A stretch of 64,000 nucleotides of DNA from contig NZ_FOFL01000001.1 in NCBI RefSeq assembly GCF_900110945.1, positions 1,178,001-1,242,000 on the forward strand. Reading direction: 5' to 3'. Positions 37,209 through 45,627 of the stretch are shown here, in pieces. The translations under genes were made by a program, and so were the position numbers. Positions within the stretch are counted from its first letter, which is position 1. Each line of letters begins with the position of its first letter. The notes under the pieces are model-generated. The model was not told where the DNA came from, ran no database searches, and worked only from the letters and a program-made list of their open reading frames with translations. Source of the DNA: Devosia sp. YR412 (GTDB lineage: Bacteria; Pseudomonadota; Alphaproteobacteria; Rhizobiales; Devosiaceae).

Positions 37209-37463
37209 TCAGGCGTGCGAGTTGCGCGCCCGCGCGGTGTTCAGCAGACGCGCGCCCTGGGGCGCTGCGATGGCTGCGGTGACATCGTCACGCGAAATGC
37301 CGAGATCGCTCAGACGGGAATGATCGAGTTCCAGCAAGGCGGACAGGGCAACCCGACGGGTTCGGGCGGCCTGTGCCTTGGCGATCCAGCGCGTGAAAGC
37401 GACAAACGGATTGGCGGGCGTGGCGGCCGCAAGAGACCGCTCGCCGGGAAGCGAGAGAGCCAT
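37209..37463 (-). CDS. DUF1127 small protein
   Basis: The 84-residue protein has the DUF1127 pattern at its C-terminal half: TRRVALSALLELDHSRLSDLGISRDDV. DUF1127 proteins are short, arginine-rich and often RNA-binding or stress-linked in alphaproteobacteria (some control phosphate and carbon metabolism). The ATG at 37463 is used; the longer frame upstream crosses the divergent promoter region of the LysR gene. Its mRNA ends at a T6 terminator. Confidence 0.85.
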   Translation of the reverse strand: MALSLPGERSLAAATPANPFVAFTRWIAKAQAARTRRVALSALLELDHSRLSDLGISRDDVTAAIAAPQGARLLNTARARNSHA

Positions 37464-37557
37464 GATGGTTTTCCAGACATGTGGTTGTGCCGAAGGGAGA
37501 CGGCGGGGTTCGATGCAGGTCACTGCGCCGATGCTGATGAAATAGCGCTCTGGACAA

Positions 37558-37576
37558 CTATTCGTCCAACAAATAG
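37558..37576. promoter_or_regulatory. palindrome between DUF1127 and LysR genes
   Basis: CTATT-N9-AATAG (37558-37562 with 37572-37576) has the T-N11-A form that LysR regulators use. It lies 28 bases before the LysR start and 95 bases before the DUF1127 start, the usual place for self-regulation and control of a divergent target. Confidence 0.4.
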
Positions 37577-37603
37577 ATTTCATCCGCTTTATCAATTTGA
37601 GTG

Positions 37604-38509
37604 ATGGATGCCACGATGAGTGCACCGCTCGATCTCGACCAGTTACAGAGCTTCTGCGCCATTGCCGATTGCGGCAGCTTTACCGAGGCGGCGCGGCGCG
37701 TGAACAAGACCCAGTCGGCGGTCTCGATGCAGATCAAACGGCTGGAGGAACGGCTCGGCCAGAGCCTGCTCGCCCGCGATGGCCGCACGGTTACGCTGAC
37801 CCTGCATGGCGAGGCGCTGTATTCCCGCGCCCGGAAAATGCTGCGCACCAATGCGGAAATCCTCGACCACTTTTCCGAGGGCGATCTGGCCGGTTCGATC
37901 CGCTTCGGCGTGCCGGATGATTATGCCGTGCGCCTCTTGCCGGTGATCCTCTCCAGCTTCCAGCGCACCCATCCCAAGATCGCCGTGGACGTGTCCTGCA
38001 TGGCCTCCGAGCACTTGTTGGAAGGCATGCGCGCCGGGCGCTATGACCTGATCTGCTTCACCCAGGGCACCGAGCAGAATTACGGCGAGCTGTTCCGCAC
38101 CGAAAAAATGTTCTGGGTGGCCAGCCACGGCGGCCGCGCCTTGGCCAGCGAGCCGATCGCCATCGCCAGCGGGCCGCATTACTGCATCTGGCGCAAGGAC
38201 GCGATGGCGGCGCTCGACCGGGTCGGCAAGGAATATCGCATCGCCTATACCTCCTCCAACGCCACCGCGATTTCGAGCGCCGTGCTGTCGGACCTGGCCG
38301 TCGGCTTCCTGCCGGAAAGCGCGCTGCAGCCCGGCATGCGCGTGGTCAGCGACGAAGCCGGCCTGCCGCGGCTGGACGATGCTCAGATCGCGCTGAAGCG
38401 GGCGAGCCATGCCTATGGCGGGATTTACGACGCGCTGGCCAATCATATCGTGCAGTCGATGGGGAATCTCGATCTGCCGCGGCAGCCTGAGGCGGAAGCG
38501 GCGGAGTAG
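37604..38509 (+). CDS. LysR-family transcriptional regulator
   Basis: The 301-residue protein has an N-terminal winged helix (residues about 7-66; LQSFCAIADCGSFTEAARRVNKTQSAVSMQIKRLEE region) and a C-terminal substrate-binding-like effector domain (about 95-290). The effector is unknown. It is divergent from DUF1127, with a T-N11-A palindrome in between. The first of the clustered starts is GTG at 37601, then ATG at 37604 and 37616; I use 37604, but 37616 is possible. Confidence 0.9.
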   Translation: MDATMSAPLDLDQLQSFCAIADCGSFTEAARRVNKTQSAVSMQIKRLEERLGQSLLARDGRTVTLTLHGEALYSRARKMLRTNAEILDHFSEGDLAGSIRFGVPDDYAVRLLPVILSSFQRTHPKIAVDVSCMASEHLLEGMRAGRYDLICFTQGTEQNYGELFRTEKMFWVASHGGRALASEPIAIASGPHYCIWRKDAMAALDRVGKEYRIAYTSSNATAISSAVLSDLAVGFLPESALQPGMRVVSDEAGLPRLDDAQIALKRASHAYGGIYDALANHIVQSMGNLDLPRQPEAEAAE

Positions 38510-38580
38510 TTCTTTCTTCTCCCGTTGAGGGACAGGGAAGAGAGGCTTGACCTCACCCGCCAAATCTCGCACCAGAAGGC

Positions 38581-40194
38581 ATGGCCGAAGCCCTGACCAA
38601 TGCCGCCGAATTTACCGTCAGCGAGATCGCCCAGGCGGTCAAACGCACTGTCGAGGACGAGTTTGGCCATGTGCGGGTGCGCGGGGAGATTTCCGGCTAT
38701 CGCGGCCAGCATTCGTCGGGCCATGCCTATTTCACCCTCAAGGATGACGCGGCCTCGATCGACGCCGTGGTCTGGAAGGGCAATTTCGCCAAGCTGAGCT
38801 TCAAGCCCGAAGAGGGCATGGAGGTCATAGCCACCGGACGGCTGACCACTTTCCCGCGCTCCAGCAAATACCAGATCGTCATCGACAATATCGAGCCAGC
38901 CGGCGCTGGTGCGCTGATGGCGCTCTTGGAAGAGCGCCGCCGCAAGCTGGGGGCCGAAGGGTTGTTTGCCAAGGAGCGCAAGCGCGCCCTGCCCTACCTG
39001 CCGCGCGTCATCGGCGTCATTACCTCGCCGACCGGTGCGGTGATCCGCGATATCCTGCATCGGCTCGATGATCGTTTCCCCAGCCATGTGCTGGTCTGGC
39101 CGGTGCGCGTGCAGGGCGATACCTGCGCCCCCGAAGTGGTCAATGCCATCGAGGGGTTCAACGCGCTGCTGCCCAATGGGCCGATCCCGCGCCCGGACAT
39201 CCTGATCGTCGCCCGCGGCGGCGGCTCGATCGAGGATCTCTGGGGCTTCAACGAAGAAGCCGTGGTGCGCGCTGTGGCCGGCAGCGATATTCCGGTGATT
39301 TCCGCCGTCGGCCACGAAACCGATACCACGCTGATCGACTATGCCTCGGACATGCGAGCGCCAACGCCGACCGCTGCCGCCGAGGCCGCCGTGCCGGTGC
39401 GGGCCGAGCTGATCGGCTATGTCGACGACCTCGGTTCCCGCCAGCGCCAGGCCGCACGCCGCCTCACCGGTTCGGCCCGTGACCGCTATCGCGCCGCTGC
39501 AGCCGGCCTGCCGCGCGCCTCCGACCTGGTCTCAACACAGCGCCAGCGGCTCGATCATGCGGCCAGCAATCTGTTCACCGGTCTGCGCCATTCGGTGCAG
39601 GATCGCCGCGTCGCGTTTTCGCGGGTCGAGACCAAGCTTAATCCACGCGTGCTGGTCGGTCAGCGCCAGGAAGCGTCGGAAAAGCTGCGCAACCTGTCGC
39701 TGCGGGCTGATGCCGGATTGCGCAAGACGGTGGACCGGGCGCGGCTGACCCATGATCCGCGCGCCGAACGGCTGGCTGCGGCGGCGGGCCGGCTGGTTGA
39801 GCGCAAGCGGGCTCTGTTCGAGGCGATCGGCCCTAAACTCTCACCCAATACGCTGAAGGCCGAACTGCGCCATTCGCAGAGCCAGCTGACGCCGCTGGCG
39901 GCGCGGTTGCTGTCGGGGATCACGCAGAACCTCGGGGAAAAGCGCGCCGCCCTGAGCCAGTCGGGCAAACTGCTCGTTTCGCTGAGCTATCGCAGCGTGC
40001 TGGCGCGCGGCTATGCCGTGGTGAAGGATGCCGAGGGCAATCTGGTACATCAGCGCGCGGGCCTGAGCCCTGGCGATGCGGTCACGGTGGAATTCGCCGA
40101 TGGCGAAGTGGGCGCCACCATTGCCGGCAGCCCGGCGATAAAGAAGAAACCACGTCCGCCAACAGATGGCGGCAGTCAGGAAAGCCTCTTTTGA
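38581..40194 (+). CDS. xseA: exodeoxyribonuclease VII large subunit
   Basis: XseA with XseB degrades single-stranded DNA from both ends. The 537-residue protein has the OB-fold N-terminus (FTVSEIAQAVKRTVEDEFGHVRVRGEISGYRGQHSSGHAYFTLKD region), then the catalytic domain with ITSPTGAVIRDIL, VARGGGSIEDLWGFNEE and ISAVGHETDTTLIDYASDMRAPTPTAAAE. The C-terminal 230 residues are helical, for XseB binding. xseB is not nearby. AGAAGG precedes the ATG. The window gives no sign of an operon with the LysR gene. Confidence 0.96.
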   Translation: MAEALTNAAEFTVSEIAQAVKRTVEDEFGHVRVRGEISGYRGQHSSGHAYFTLKDDAASIDAVVWKGNFAKLSFKPEEGMEVIATGRLTTFPRSSKYQIVIDNIEPAGAGALMALLEERRRKLGAEGLFAKERKRALPYLPRVIGVITSPTGAVIRDILHRLDDRFPSHVLVWPVRVQGDTCAPEVVNAIEGFNALLPNGPIPRPDILIVARGGGSIEDLWGFNEEAVVRAVAGSDIPVISAVGHETDTTLIDYASDMRAPTPTAAAEAAVPVRAELIGYVDDLGSRQRQAARRLTGSARDRYRAAAAGLPRASDLVSTQRQRLDHAASNLFTGLRHSVQDRRVAFSRVETKLNPRVLVGQRQEASEKLRNLSLRADAGLRKTVDRARLTHDPRAERLAAAAGRLVERKRALFEAIGPKLSPNTLKAELRHSQSQLTPLAARLLSGITQNLGEKRAALSQSGKLLVSLSYRSVLARGYAVVKDAEGNLVHQRAGLSPGDAVTVEFADGEVGATIAGSPAIKKKPRPPTDGGSQESLF

Positions 40195-40243
40195 TCCTGG
40201 GCATTGCTCGCTATATCGGATCAAACGGCAAGGGACGGTCGGC

Positions 40244-40465
40244 ATGAACATCTTCGACAAGGGCTTTTCGCCCACCGAAGCGGTAATCCGCTACATGGAC
40301 GGCGACTATGTCGTGCTGAAACCCGGCACATTCGTGCGCTGCGCCATTACCGGCAAGCCGATCCCCATCGACGAGCTGTTCTACTGGAGCGTTGACCGGC
40401 AGGAGCCCTATGCGGATGCCGTGGTCGCCAATACCGCCTTCGAGCGGTTCGGCCGCGGAGCCTGA
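40244..40465 (+). CDS. DUF2093 small protein
   Basis: The 73-residue protein matches DUF2093: EAVIRYMDGDYVVLKPGTFVRCAITGKPIPIDELFYWSVDRQEPYAD. It is typical of alphaproteobacteria, with no known function. The single CAITGKPI cysteine is conserved-looking. AGGGA sits about 10 bases before the ATG. It lies between xseA and the LpxB-related gene, 49 and 2 bases from each, so it is likely in one operon. Confidence 0.88.
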   Translation: MNIFDKGFSPTEAVIRYMDGDYVVLKPGTFVRCAITGKPIPIDELFYWSVDRQEPYADAVVANTAFERFGRGA

Positions 40466-40467
40466 CG

Positions 40468-41616
40468 GTGGAGGCCAGAGCGTCGGGCCGCAGCCGGTTC
40501 CTGTTCATCTCCAATGGCCATGGCGAAGATGGCATTGCCGCCGCCATCATCAATAGCCTCCCCAAGAGCATCGAAGTCGATGCCTATCCGATGATCGGCT
40601 CGGGCAATGCGTATGCCGGCACTTGCCCGGTGGTCGGCCCCCGCGCCACGCTGGCGTCCGAGGGCTGGCGCAATGTAAAGGGCTCGCTGCGCCGCGATAT
40701 CGCCACCGGCGGTCTGGCCACCGTGCCGCCGGCGCTGAAATTCCTGCGCCAGATCCGCGGCAAATATGATCGCGTGGTGGTGGTCGGCGACATGGTCGGC
40801 ATTCTGGCCAGCTATGCCGTGGGCCATCGCGGCCTCTATTATATCGACGTCTACAAGACCGGGTCGGCGCGGCTCTATTCGAGCCTCGAGCGCTGGACCA
40901 TCAGCCGCGCCTGCACCACGGTGTTCTGCCGGGCCGACAATCTGGCGCGTACGCTGGAGCATATCGGCATCGACGCCCGCTCGGCCGGCAATGTGATGAT
41001 GGATACCATTCCCTATGGCGACTATGAAGCCGGGACGCGGCGCCACAAGGCCAAGGCGGTGACGCTGCTGCCGGGCAGCCGGGCGCTGACGGCGGAGAGT
41101 TTTGCGCTGCAGGTCGATGCGCTGCGCAGCCTGCCGCCCGACCTGCGGCCGGATGTATTCCTGGCGGTGGCCGGCAGCGTCAATGTCGATGATCTGGCGA
41201 AAAAGACCGGCTTGCAGCGCACCGCCATGCTGAGCGCGGAGCCGGCGGATCTCGGCGAATTGTCGGATGGCGACCTGACCATCCATATGGCGCGCGGTTC
41301 GGCCATGGGCAATCTGCTGGCAACGTCGGATCTGGTGCTGTCGCAGGCCGGTACCGCCACGGTGCAGTCGCTCGGCATGGGCCGGCCGGTGATCACCTTC
41401 ATCAACCCGCGCGACCGTCGCTCGCGCTTTACCGATGAGCAGATGCTGTTTGGCGAAGCCCGCACCGTGGTGCCGCCGGAGGCTCCAGCCATCGGCGCGG
41501 CACTGGCAAATTTGCTTAGTGATGACGACGAACGCCGCCGCCTCGCCAATATCGGCCGCCAACGCATTGGCGGCCCGGGTGCGATGGCGGCGATCGTGGA
41601 TGCGTTGGTCAGTTAA
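40468..41616 (+). CDS. lipid-A-disaccharide synthase-related protein
   Basis: The 382-residue protein is a GT-B-like glycosyltransferase of the LpxB-related group (TIGR03492 type). Signs are FLFISNGHGEDGIAAAIINSL at the N-terminus, VTLLPGSR in the middle, and MARGSAMGNLLATSDLVLSQAGTATVQSLGMGRPVITF before the end. It is not LpxB itself, which is longer in its N-terminal pattern and acts on UDP-diacylglucosamine; the acceptor here is unknown. GTG at 40468 follows the DUF2093 stop by two bases. It ends in a TTAA overlap with the convergent DUF4170 gene. Confidence 0.85.
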   Translation: MEARASGRSRFLFISNGHGEDGIAAAIINSLPKSIEVDAYPMIGSGNAYAGTCPVVGPRATLASEGWRNVKGSLRRDIATGGLATVPPALKFLRQIRGKYDRVVVVGDMVGILASYAVGHRGLYYIDVYKTGSARLYSSLERWTISRACTTVFCRADNLARTLEHIGIDARSAGNVMMDTIPYGDYEAGTRRHKAKAVTLLPGSRALTAESFALQVDALRSLPPDLRPDVFLAVAGSVNVDDLAKKTGLQRTAMLSAEPADLGELSDGDLTIHMARGSAMGNLLATSDLVLSQAGTATVQSLGMGRPVITFINPRDRRSRFTDEQMLFGEARTVVPPEAPAIGAALANLLSDDDERRRLANIGRQRIGGPGAMAAIVDALVS

Positions 41617-41855
41617 GCCTTGGGAGCTTCTGGCTCGAGCAGGCGGTGCAGATGCACGATGAAGTAGCGCGTCTGGGCGCTGTCGACGGTCATCTGGGCC
41701 TTCTGCTTCCACACGGCATAGGCGGCGGCATAGTTGGGGTAGAGCCCGACAATGTCGACCTTGTCGAGATCGGCAAAGGTCACGCCTTCGAGGCTCGAAA
41801 GTTCGCCGCCGATGACGAGATGCAGCAGCTGCTTGTCGGGGGTAGGATTAACCAT
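41613..41855 (-). CDS. DUF4170 small protein
   Basis: The 80-residue protein matches DUF4170: LLHLVIGGELSSLEGVTFADLDKVDIVGLYPNYAAAYAVWKQKAQMTVDSAQTRYFIVHLHRLL, an alphaproteobacterial family without known function. It overlaps the CysQ-like gene by eight bases at its start (41848-41855), so the two are probably translated together. Its stop interlocks with the convergent LpxB-related gene at TTAA. Confidence 0.88.
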   Translation of the reverse strand: MVNPTPDKQLLHLVIGGELSSLEGVTFADLDKVDIVGLYPNYAAAYAVWKQKAQMTVDSAQTRYFIVHLHRLLEPEAPKA

Positions 41856-42711
41856 TGGTCAGGTCCGTATGCGTTGGAGTGGACAGTTCCGCGTCGCCGG
41901 TCTCGGGTGCAGGGCAACCATAGACCTTGATCAGCGCCGCGTGAACGAGCGGTTTTAGGCTCATATCGCTGAGCGCCGCAAGCGCCCCATGGCGCACATC
42001 TCGTCTGTTGAAAAGCGGGAAGCCGGCACAGACATCGGCGATATCGACGCCGCATTCATCGAGGATCAGCGCGGCGGCAGCAATATCCCAGTCCTGGCTG
42101 CCACGGCGGCTGGCCACCGCATCGAGCTTGCCGGTCGCCACCTGCACCAGCCGATAGGCCAAAGAGGGGTAATAAGGTCCGCGCGTATAATGGAGGCCGG
42201 CCGCCTGCATTTCCTGGTGCACCGCGCCGGCAGCGGGAATGACCGGGGCAGCGCCGGCCCGGCGGCTGCGCTCAAGTGTGCGGCCATTGAGCCGGGCGCC
42301 CTCGCCCTTGACCGCGTCATACATTTCATCGCGCACCGGGGCATAGACAACGCCGGCCACCGGCACGCCATTTTCCACCACGGCCAGCGAAACGGTCCAG
42401 CTGTCCTCGCCGCGCAGGAACCCGCCAGTGCCATCGATCGGGTCGACGACGAAGACGCGTTCACAATTGAGCCGGCTCGGATTGTCGGCGGTTTCCTCGC
42501 TGAGCCAGCCATAATCTGGCCGCGCTTGCAGCAGCGCATTGGCCAGATAGCGGTCGACAAGAATATCGGCCTCGCTGACGGGGGAGGAATTCTCCTTGTC
42601 CCAGCTCTTGACCGGGCGGCGGAAGAAGCTGGACGCAATGATGCCGGCCGATACCGCCGAGGAGCGGAGCAGTTCGAGATCGTCGCTATATGTGGTCGCA
42701 GGTGCAGGCAT
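41848..42711 (-). CDS. CysQ/inositol-monophosphatase family phosphatase
   Basis: The 287-residue protein has the metal-binding motifs of the family: SEET (around E72), DPIDGTGGF (D90-D93) and DWDIAAAALIL near the C-terminus. CysQ-type members split 3'-phosphoadenosine 5'-phosphate; inositol monophosphatases act on inositol phosphates. The close fit to DPIDGT and the ~287 length do not settle which. I start at the ATG at 42711; the upstream in-frame ATG at 42798 adds a Pro/Arg-rich leader. Confidence 0.88.
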   Translation of the reverse strand: MPAPATTYSDDLELLRSSAVSAGIIASSFFRRPVKSWDKENSSPVSEADILVDRYLANALLQARPDYGWLSEETADNPSRLNCERVFVVDPIDGTGGFLRGEDSWTVSLAVVENGVPVAGVVYAPVRDEMYDAVKGEGARLNGRTLERSRRAGAAPVIPAAGAVHQEMQAAGLHYTRGPYYPSLAYRLVQVATGKLDAVASRRGSQDWDIAAAALILDECGVDIADVCAGFPLFNRRDVRHGALAALSDMSLKPLVHAALIKVYGCPAPETGDAELSTPTHTDLTNG

Positions 42712-42977
42712 TGCGGGCCTTTTAGGCCGGGCGCCCCCTTTGGGCAAGAGGCGCGCCGGAAGCCGTGATGGCGGCAGCAAATATGGCAGGGTTAACACCT
42801 CCCAAGCCAGCGCGGTTAATCGGTTCCTACCCGGTGCAATACCCCGCTAACCCTTCGGGAAAACAACATAAATTTAACCGAGCCGATTAAGGTGGCGGGT
42901 AAGGGGACGCGCTATGTTGGGGCCATAAAGAGAGCACCAAAAACCAGCTCTCGAAGTTGACAGGAAGGCGAATTCAA

Positions 42978-43490
42978 ATGGTTCATGGTGTTGCGATGGA
43001 AGGGACCTCTGTCGTTCTCGCTTTTGGCCGCCCCGCACTGGCAGACCGCCGCTTCGTGGCTGCCAATGACAATGGCCCGCGAGACCCCGTCAAGACCGTC
43101 ACGGTTCGCCGCATGCTCGAGCAGAGCGGCGTGGCCATCAAGGTCAAGGTACCGGTTACAGAATTTATCGGCGTCGCCGTGGCGACCCGGATTTCGGAAG
43201 AAGGCGTCCTCACCAGCTCGATCGAGCTGGTCCATTCGGACAGCGAGCTGAATTATCGCGTGTTCGAGGAAGAGGGCAATCACAACGTCGTCGCCGAATG
43301 GCAGAACTGGGGCAAGAAGCTCCGCCTGCCGCTGTTCATCAAGGCCGGCGATGGCGCCTATATGCCCTACAGCCAGCAGGTTGATGGCGTGGCGCTGGGC
43401 AACAGCCAGAGCCGCCGGAAGCTCGTGGCCGAAGCCGGCCGCCGCCCGCGCTTCCTCAACCGCCGCAAGCCGGGTCATACCGACGACTAA
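42978..43490 (+). CDS. DUF6101 family protein
   Basis: The 170-residue protein fits DUF6101 of Hyphomicrobiales: TVTVRRMLEQSGVAIKVKVPVTEFIGVAVA, NVVAEWQNWGKKLRLPLFIKAGDG and the Arg-rich end RRPRFLNRRKPGHTDD. The function is unknown. AGGAAGG lies about 9 bases before the ATG at 42978. It lies alone between the CysQ-like gene (divergent) and ubiA, and is followed by a terminator. Confidence 0.82.
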   Translation: MVHGVAMEGTSVVLAFGRPALADRRFVAANDNGPRDPVKTVTVRRMLEQSGVAIKVKVPVTEFIGVAVATRISEEGVLTSSIELVHSDSELNYRVFEEEGNHNVVAEWQNWGKKLRLPLFIKAGDGAYMPYSQQVDGVALGNSQSRRKLVAEAGRRPRFLNRRKPGHTDD

Positions 43491-43517
43491 AAGTTCTACT
43501 GCCTCCAAAGCAGGTTG

Positions 43518-43559
43518 AAAGGGTTGACCAGTGGTGCGGTCAGCCCTTTTGGCGTTTTA
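43518..43559 (+). terminator. Rho-independent terminator of the DUF6101 gene
   Basis: AAAGGGTTGACC (43518-43529) pairs with GGTCAGCCCTTT (43538-43549), one G-U pair, 8-base loop, followed by T and then GGCGTTTTA. It lies 27 bases after the stop codon. Confidence 0.75.
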
Positions 43560-43589
43560 GGGTCTTTGCTCAATGGGGCCACGTCCACG

Positions 43590-43718
43590 GTGTCACCCCG
43601 GCCTTGAGCCGGGGCCCATCCTGAGATGACACCACAACCGCAAGGTCGATCGTTCGAGCCACCTTGCGGCAGACCATAGATCTCGAGATGGATCCCGGCT
43701 CAAGGCCGGGATGACATC
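43590..43718. repeat. inverted pair of REP-like intergenic repeats
   Basis: The unit CACCCCGGCCTTGAGCCGGGGCCCATC (from about 43594) reappears inverted at 43688-43718 as GATGGATCCCGGCTCAAGGCCGGGATGACATC-like sequence. Between them CCGCAAGGT pairs with ACCTTGCGG around a 14-base loop. Such pairs with a CCCGG-core stem are dispersed intergenic repeats in Rhizobiales-type genomes. They lie in the spacer between DUF6101 and ubiA. Confidence 0.7.
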
Positions 43719-43755
43719 GAGTGCGTGGTTCGTTCAAGGAGTACGGGACGTCCGC

Positions 43756-44685
43756 CTACCAAACCCACTCGGCCAGCAGTGCCAGCGACACAATAATCCC
43801 GACATAGTGGTTGCTGTAAAAGCGCGAGCGGGGATTGTCCGGCAGGGCCGGGTCGATGGTCCAGACCTGCCAGGCGAGCAGCGCGGCTGCCGCCATGGAG
43901 AGAACGGCGAAGACGATGCCTGCGCCGATCAGCAGGGCCGCCGCCATCCAGAGCAAGAATGCGCCGACATAGAGCACGGCGACCACAGGCTTCACATAAT
44001 CGCCGAACAGCCGGGCGGTGGATTTGACGCCGATCAGCGCGTCGTCTTCGATATCCTGCAGCGCATAGAGCGTGTCATAGCCGATGACCCACAAAATCGT
44101 GCCAGCATAGAGCAGCACCGGAGCCCAGCCGAGGCCGCCGGTCTGCGATGACCAGCCGACCAGCGCGCCATAGGAGAAGGCGAGGCCCAGAAAGGCCTGT
44201 GGCCACCAGGTAATACGCTTCATGAAGGGATAGATGGCCACCAGCACCAGCGAGGCGACGCAGGCCCAGACGGTGAAGCGGTTGAACTGGAACAGGATCA
44301 CCGAGGCGAGCAGCGCCTGGGCGATCATGAAATACAGCGCCTCGCGCGCCGTGACCTGCCCAGAGGGAATCGGCCGCGAGCGGGTGCGGGCGACCTGGCT
44401 GTCGATATCGCGATCGACAATGTCGTTAAAGGTACAGCCGGCGCCGCGCATCAGGGCAGCGCCCAAAACCATCAGGATGGCCGCAATCCAGTCGAAGCCG
44501 CGCTCGGGATTGGCGACCGCGGCCAGCGCCAGCCCCCAGACGCAGGGCCAGAACAGCAACCAGATGCCGATCGGCCGGTCCCAGCGCGCCAGCCGCGCGT
44601 ATGGCTTCAGCCAGGGCGGCGCATAGCGATCGACCAAATTACCGGATTGGGCATCGGCGACGGGGGTGGGCTGGATGTCTGTCAT
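43756..44685 (-). CDS. ubiA: 4-hydroxybenzoate polyprenyltransferase
   Basis: UbiA attaches the polyprenyl tail to 4-hydroxybenzoate in ubiquinone synthesis at the inner membrane. The 309-residue protein has the first Asp-rich motif FNDIVDRDIDSQVARTRSRP, the second in YALQDIEDDALIGVKSTA, and about eight helices. The ATG at 44685 is used. It is divergent from rsmE with about 130 bases between. Confidence 0.95.
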   Translation of the reverse strand: MTDIQPTPVADAQSGNLVDRYAPPWLKPYARLARWDRPIGIWLLFWPCVWGLALAAVANPERGFDWIAAILMVLGAALMRGAGCTFNDIVDRDIDSQVARTRSRPIPSGQVTAREALYFMIAQALLASVILFQFNRFTVWACVASLVLVAIYPFMKRITWWPQAFLGLAFSYGALVGWSSQTGGLGWAPVLLYAGTILWVIGYDTLYALQDIEDDALIGVKSTARLFGDYVKPVVAVLYVGAFLLWMAAALLIGAGIVFAVLSMAAAALLAWQVWTIDPALPDNPRSRFYSNHYVGIIVSLALLAEWVW

Positions 44686-44813
44686 GGTGCCATGACCTCG
44701 TAATTCGACTCGTCTCGAGGTCTACTCTATACGCTACCGCCACAGTAGACCTGTTCTGGACCGCAGTTTTCACAACCGTTGCGGAGGACCAGCGCCTAAC
44801 ATCGGACGTCACC

Positions 44814-45554
44814 ATGCCCCGCACCCACGCCGCCCTGCCCCGCCTTTACGTCAAATCCGCCCTGACCCAGGGCGTGCAGTTCACGCTGGGCAAGGAGCAA
44901 TCGCTGTATCTCGCCGCAGTGCTGCGCAAGGTGGTGGGCGATCAGGTGGTGCTGTTCAATGGCCGTGACGGCGCCTGGCTGGCGCAACTGGCCAGCGATT
45001 CCAAGAAATCGGTCTCGCTCGATCTCGTCGAACAGATTGCCGTGCAACCCCCTGTTGCCGACCTCTGGTATGGCTTTGCCCCGCTCAAAACCGAGCGGCT
45101 GGATTATGTGATCCAGAAGGCGGTGGAAATGGGCGTCGGCACCATCCAGCCGGTGATCACCCGCTTCACCCAGGTCAATCGACTCAAGCATGAGCGGCTG
45201 GTGGCCAATGCCATCGAGGCGGCTGAGCAGTGCGAAGTGCTCAATGTCCCCGAAGTGGCGGCCGAAGTGACGCTGGACCGGCTGATTGATTCCTGGCCGA
45301 GCGACCGCAAGCTGATCCTGGCCGATGAGAGCGAGGCCTCGTCTTCCCCCGTTGACGCGCTGCAGGCGCTCAAGGGTGAAAAGATCGGCGTGCTGATCGG
45401 GCCGGAGGGCGGCTTTTCCGATGGGGAGCGGGCCAAACTGCGGGCCCTGCCCTATGTGGTGCCGATTAGCCTGGGGCCGCGCATCCTGCGCGCCGATACG
45501 GCAGCGGTGGCCGCACTGGCGGTGATCCAGGCCATCATCGGTGATTGGCGATAA
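44814..45554 (+). CDS. rsmE: 16S rRNA (uracil-1498-N3)-methyltransferase
   Basis: RsmE methylates U1498 of 16S rRNA. The 246-residue protein has an N-terminal PUA-like domain (LPRLYVKSALTQGVQFTL) and a C-terminal SPOUT knot with GPEGGFSDGE and SLGPRILRADTAAVAAL. I start it at the ATG at 44814, which matches the family N-terminus; the GGAGG at 44783-44787 is too far away to serve it. The frame extends further upstream but is not protein-like there. It is likely the first gene before gshA. Confidence 0.95.
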   Translation: MPRTHAALPRLYVKSALTQGVQFTLGKEQSLYLAAVLRKVVGDQVVLFNGRDGAWLAQLASDSKKSVSLDLVEQIAVQPPVADLWYGFAPLKTERLDYVIQKAVEMGVGTIQPVITRFTQVNRLKHERLVANAIEAAEQCEVLNVPEVAAEVTLDRLIDSWPSDRKLILADESEASSSPVDALQALKGEKIGVLIGPEGGFSDGERAKLRALPYVVPISLGPRILRADTAAVAALAVIQAIIGDWR

Positions 45555-45627
45555 AAGGCGATTGCTTTCGGCTGGTGCAACGCTATGTTCCGCGCCACAT
45601 TGAACCCTCATATCTCGAGGACTGCTT

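Noticed and set aside
40408-41712. 434-codon minus-strand frame opposite the LpxB-related gene
   Set aside because: It overlaps the DUF4170 end and shows His/Arg/Ala composition typical of antisense frames.
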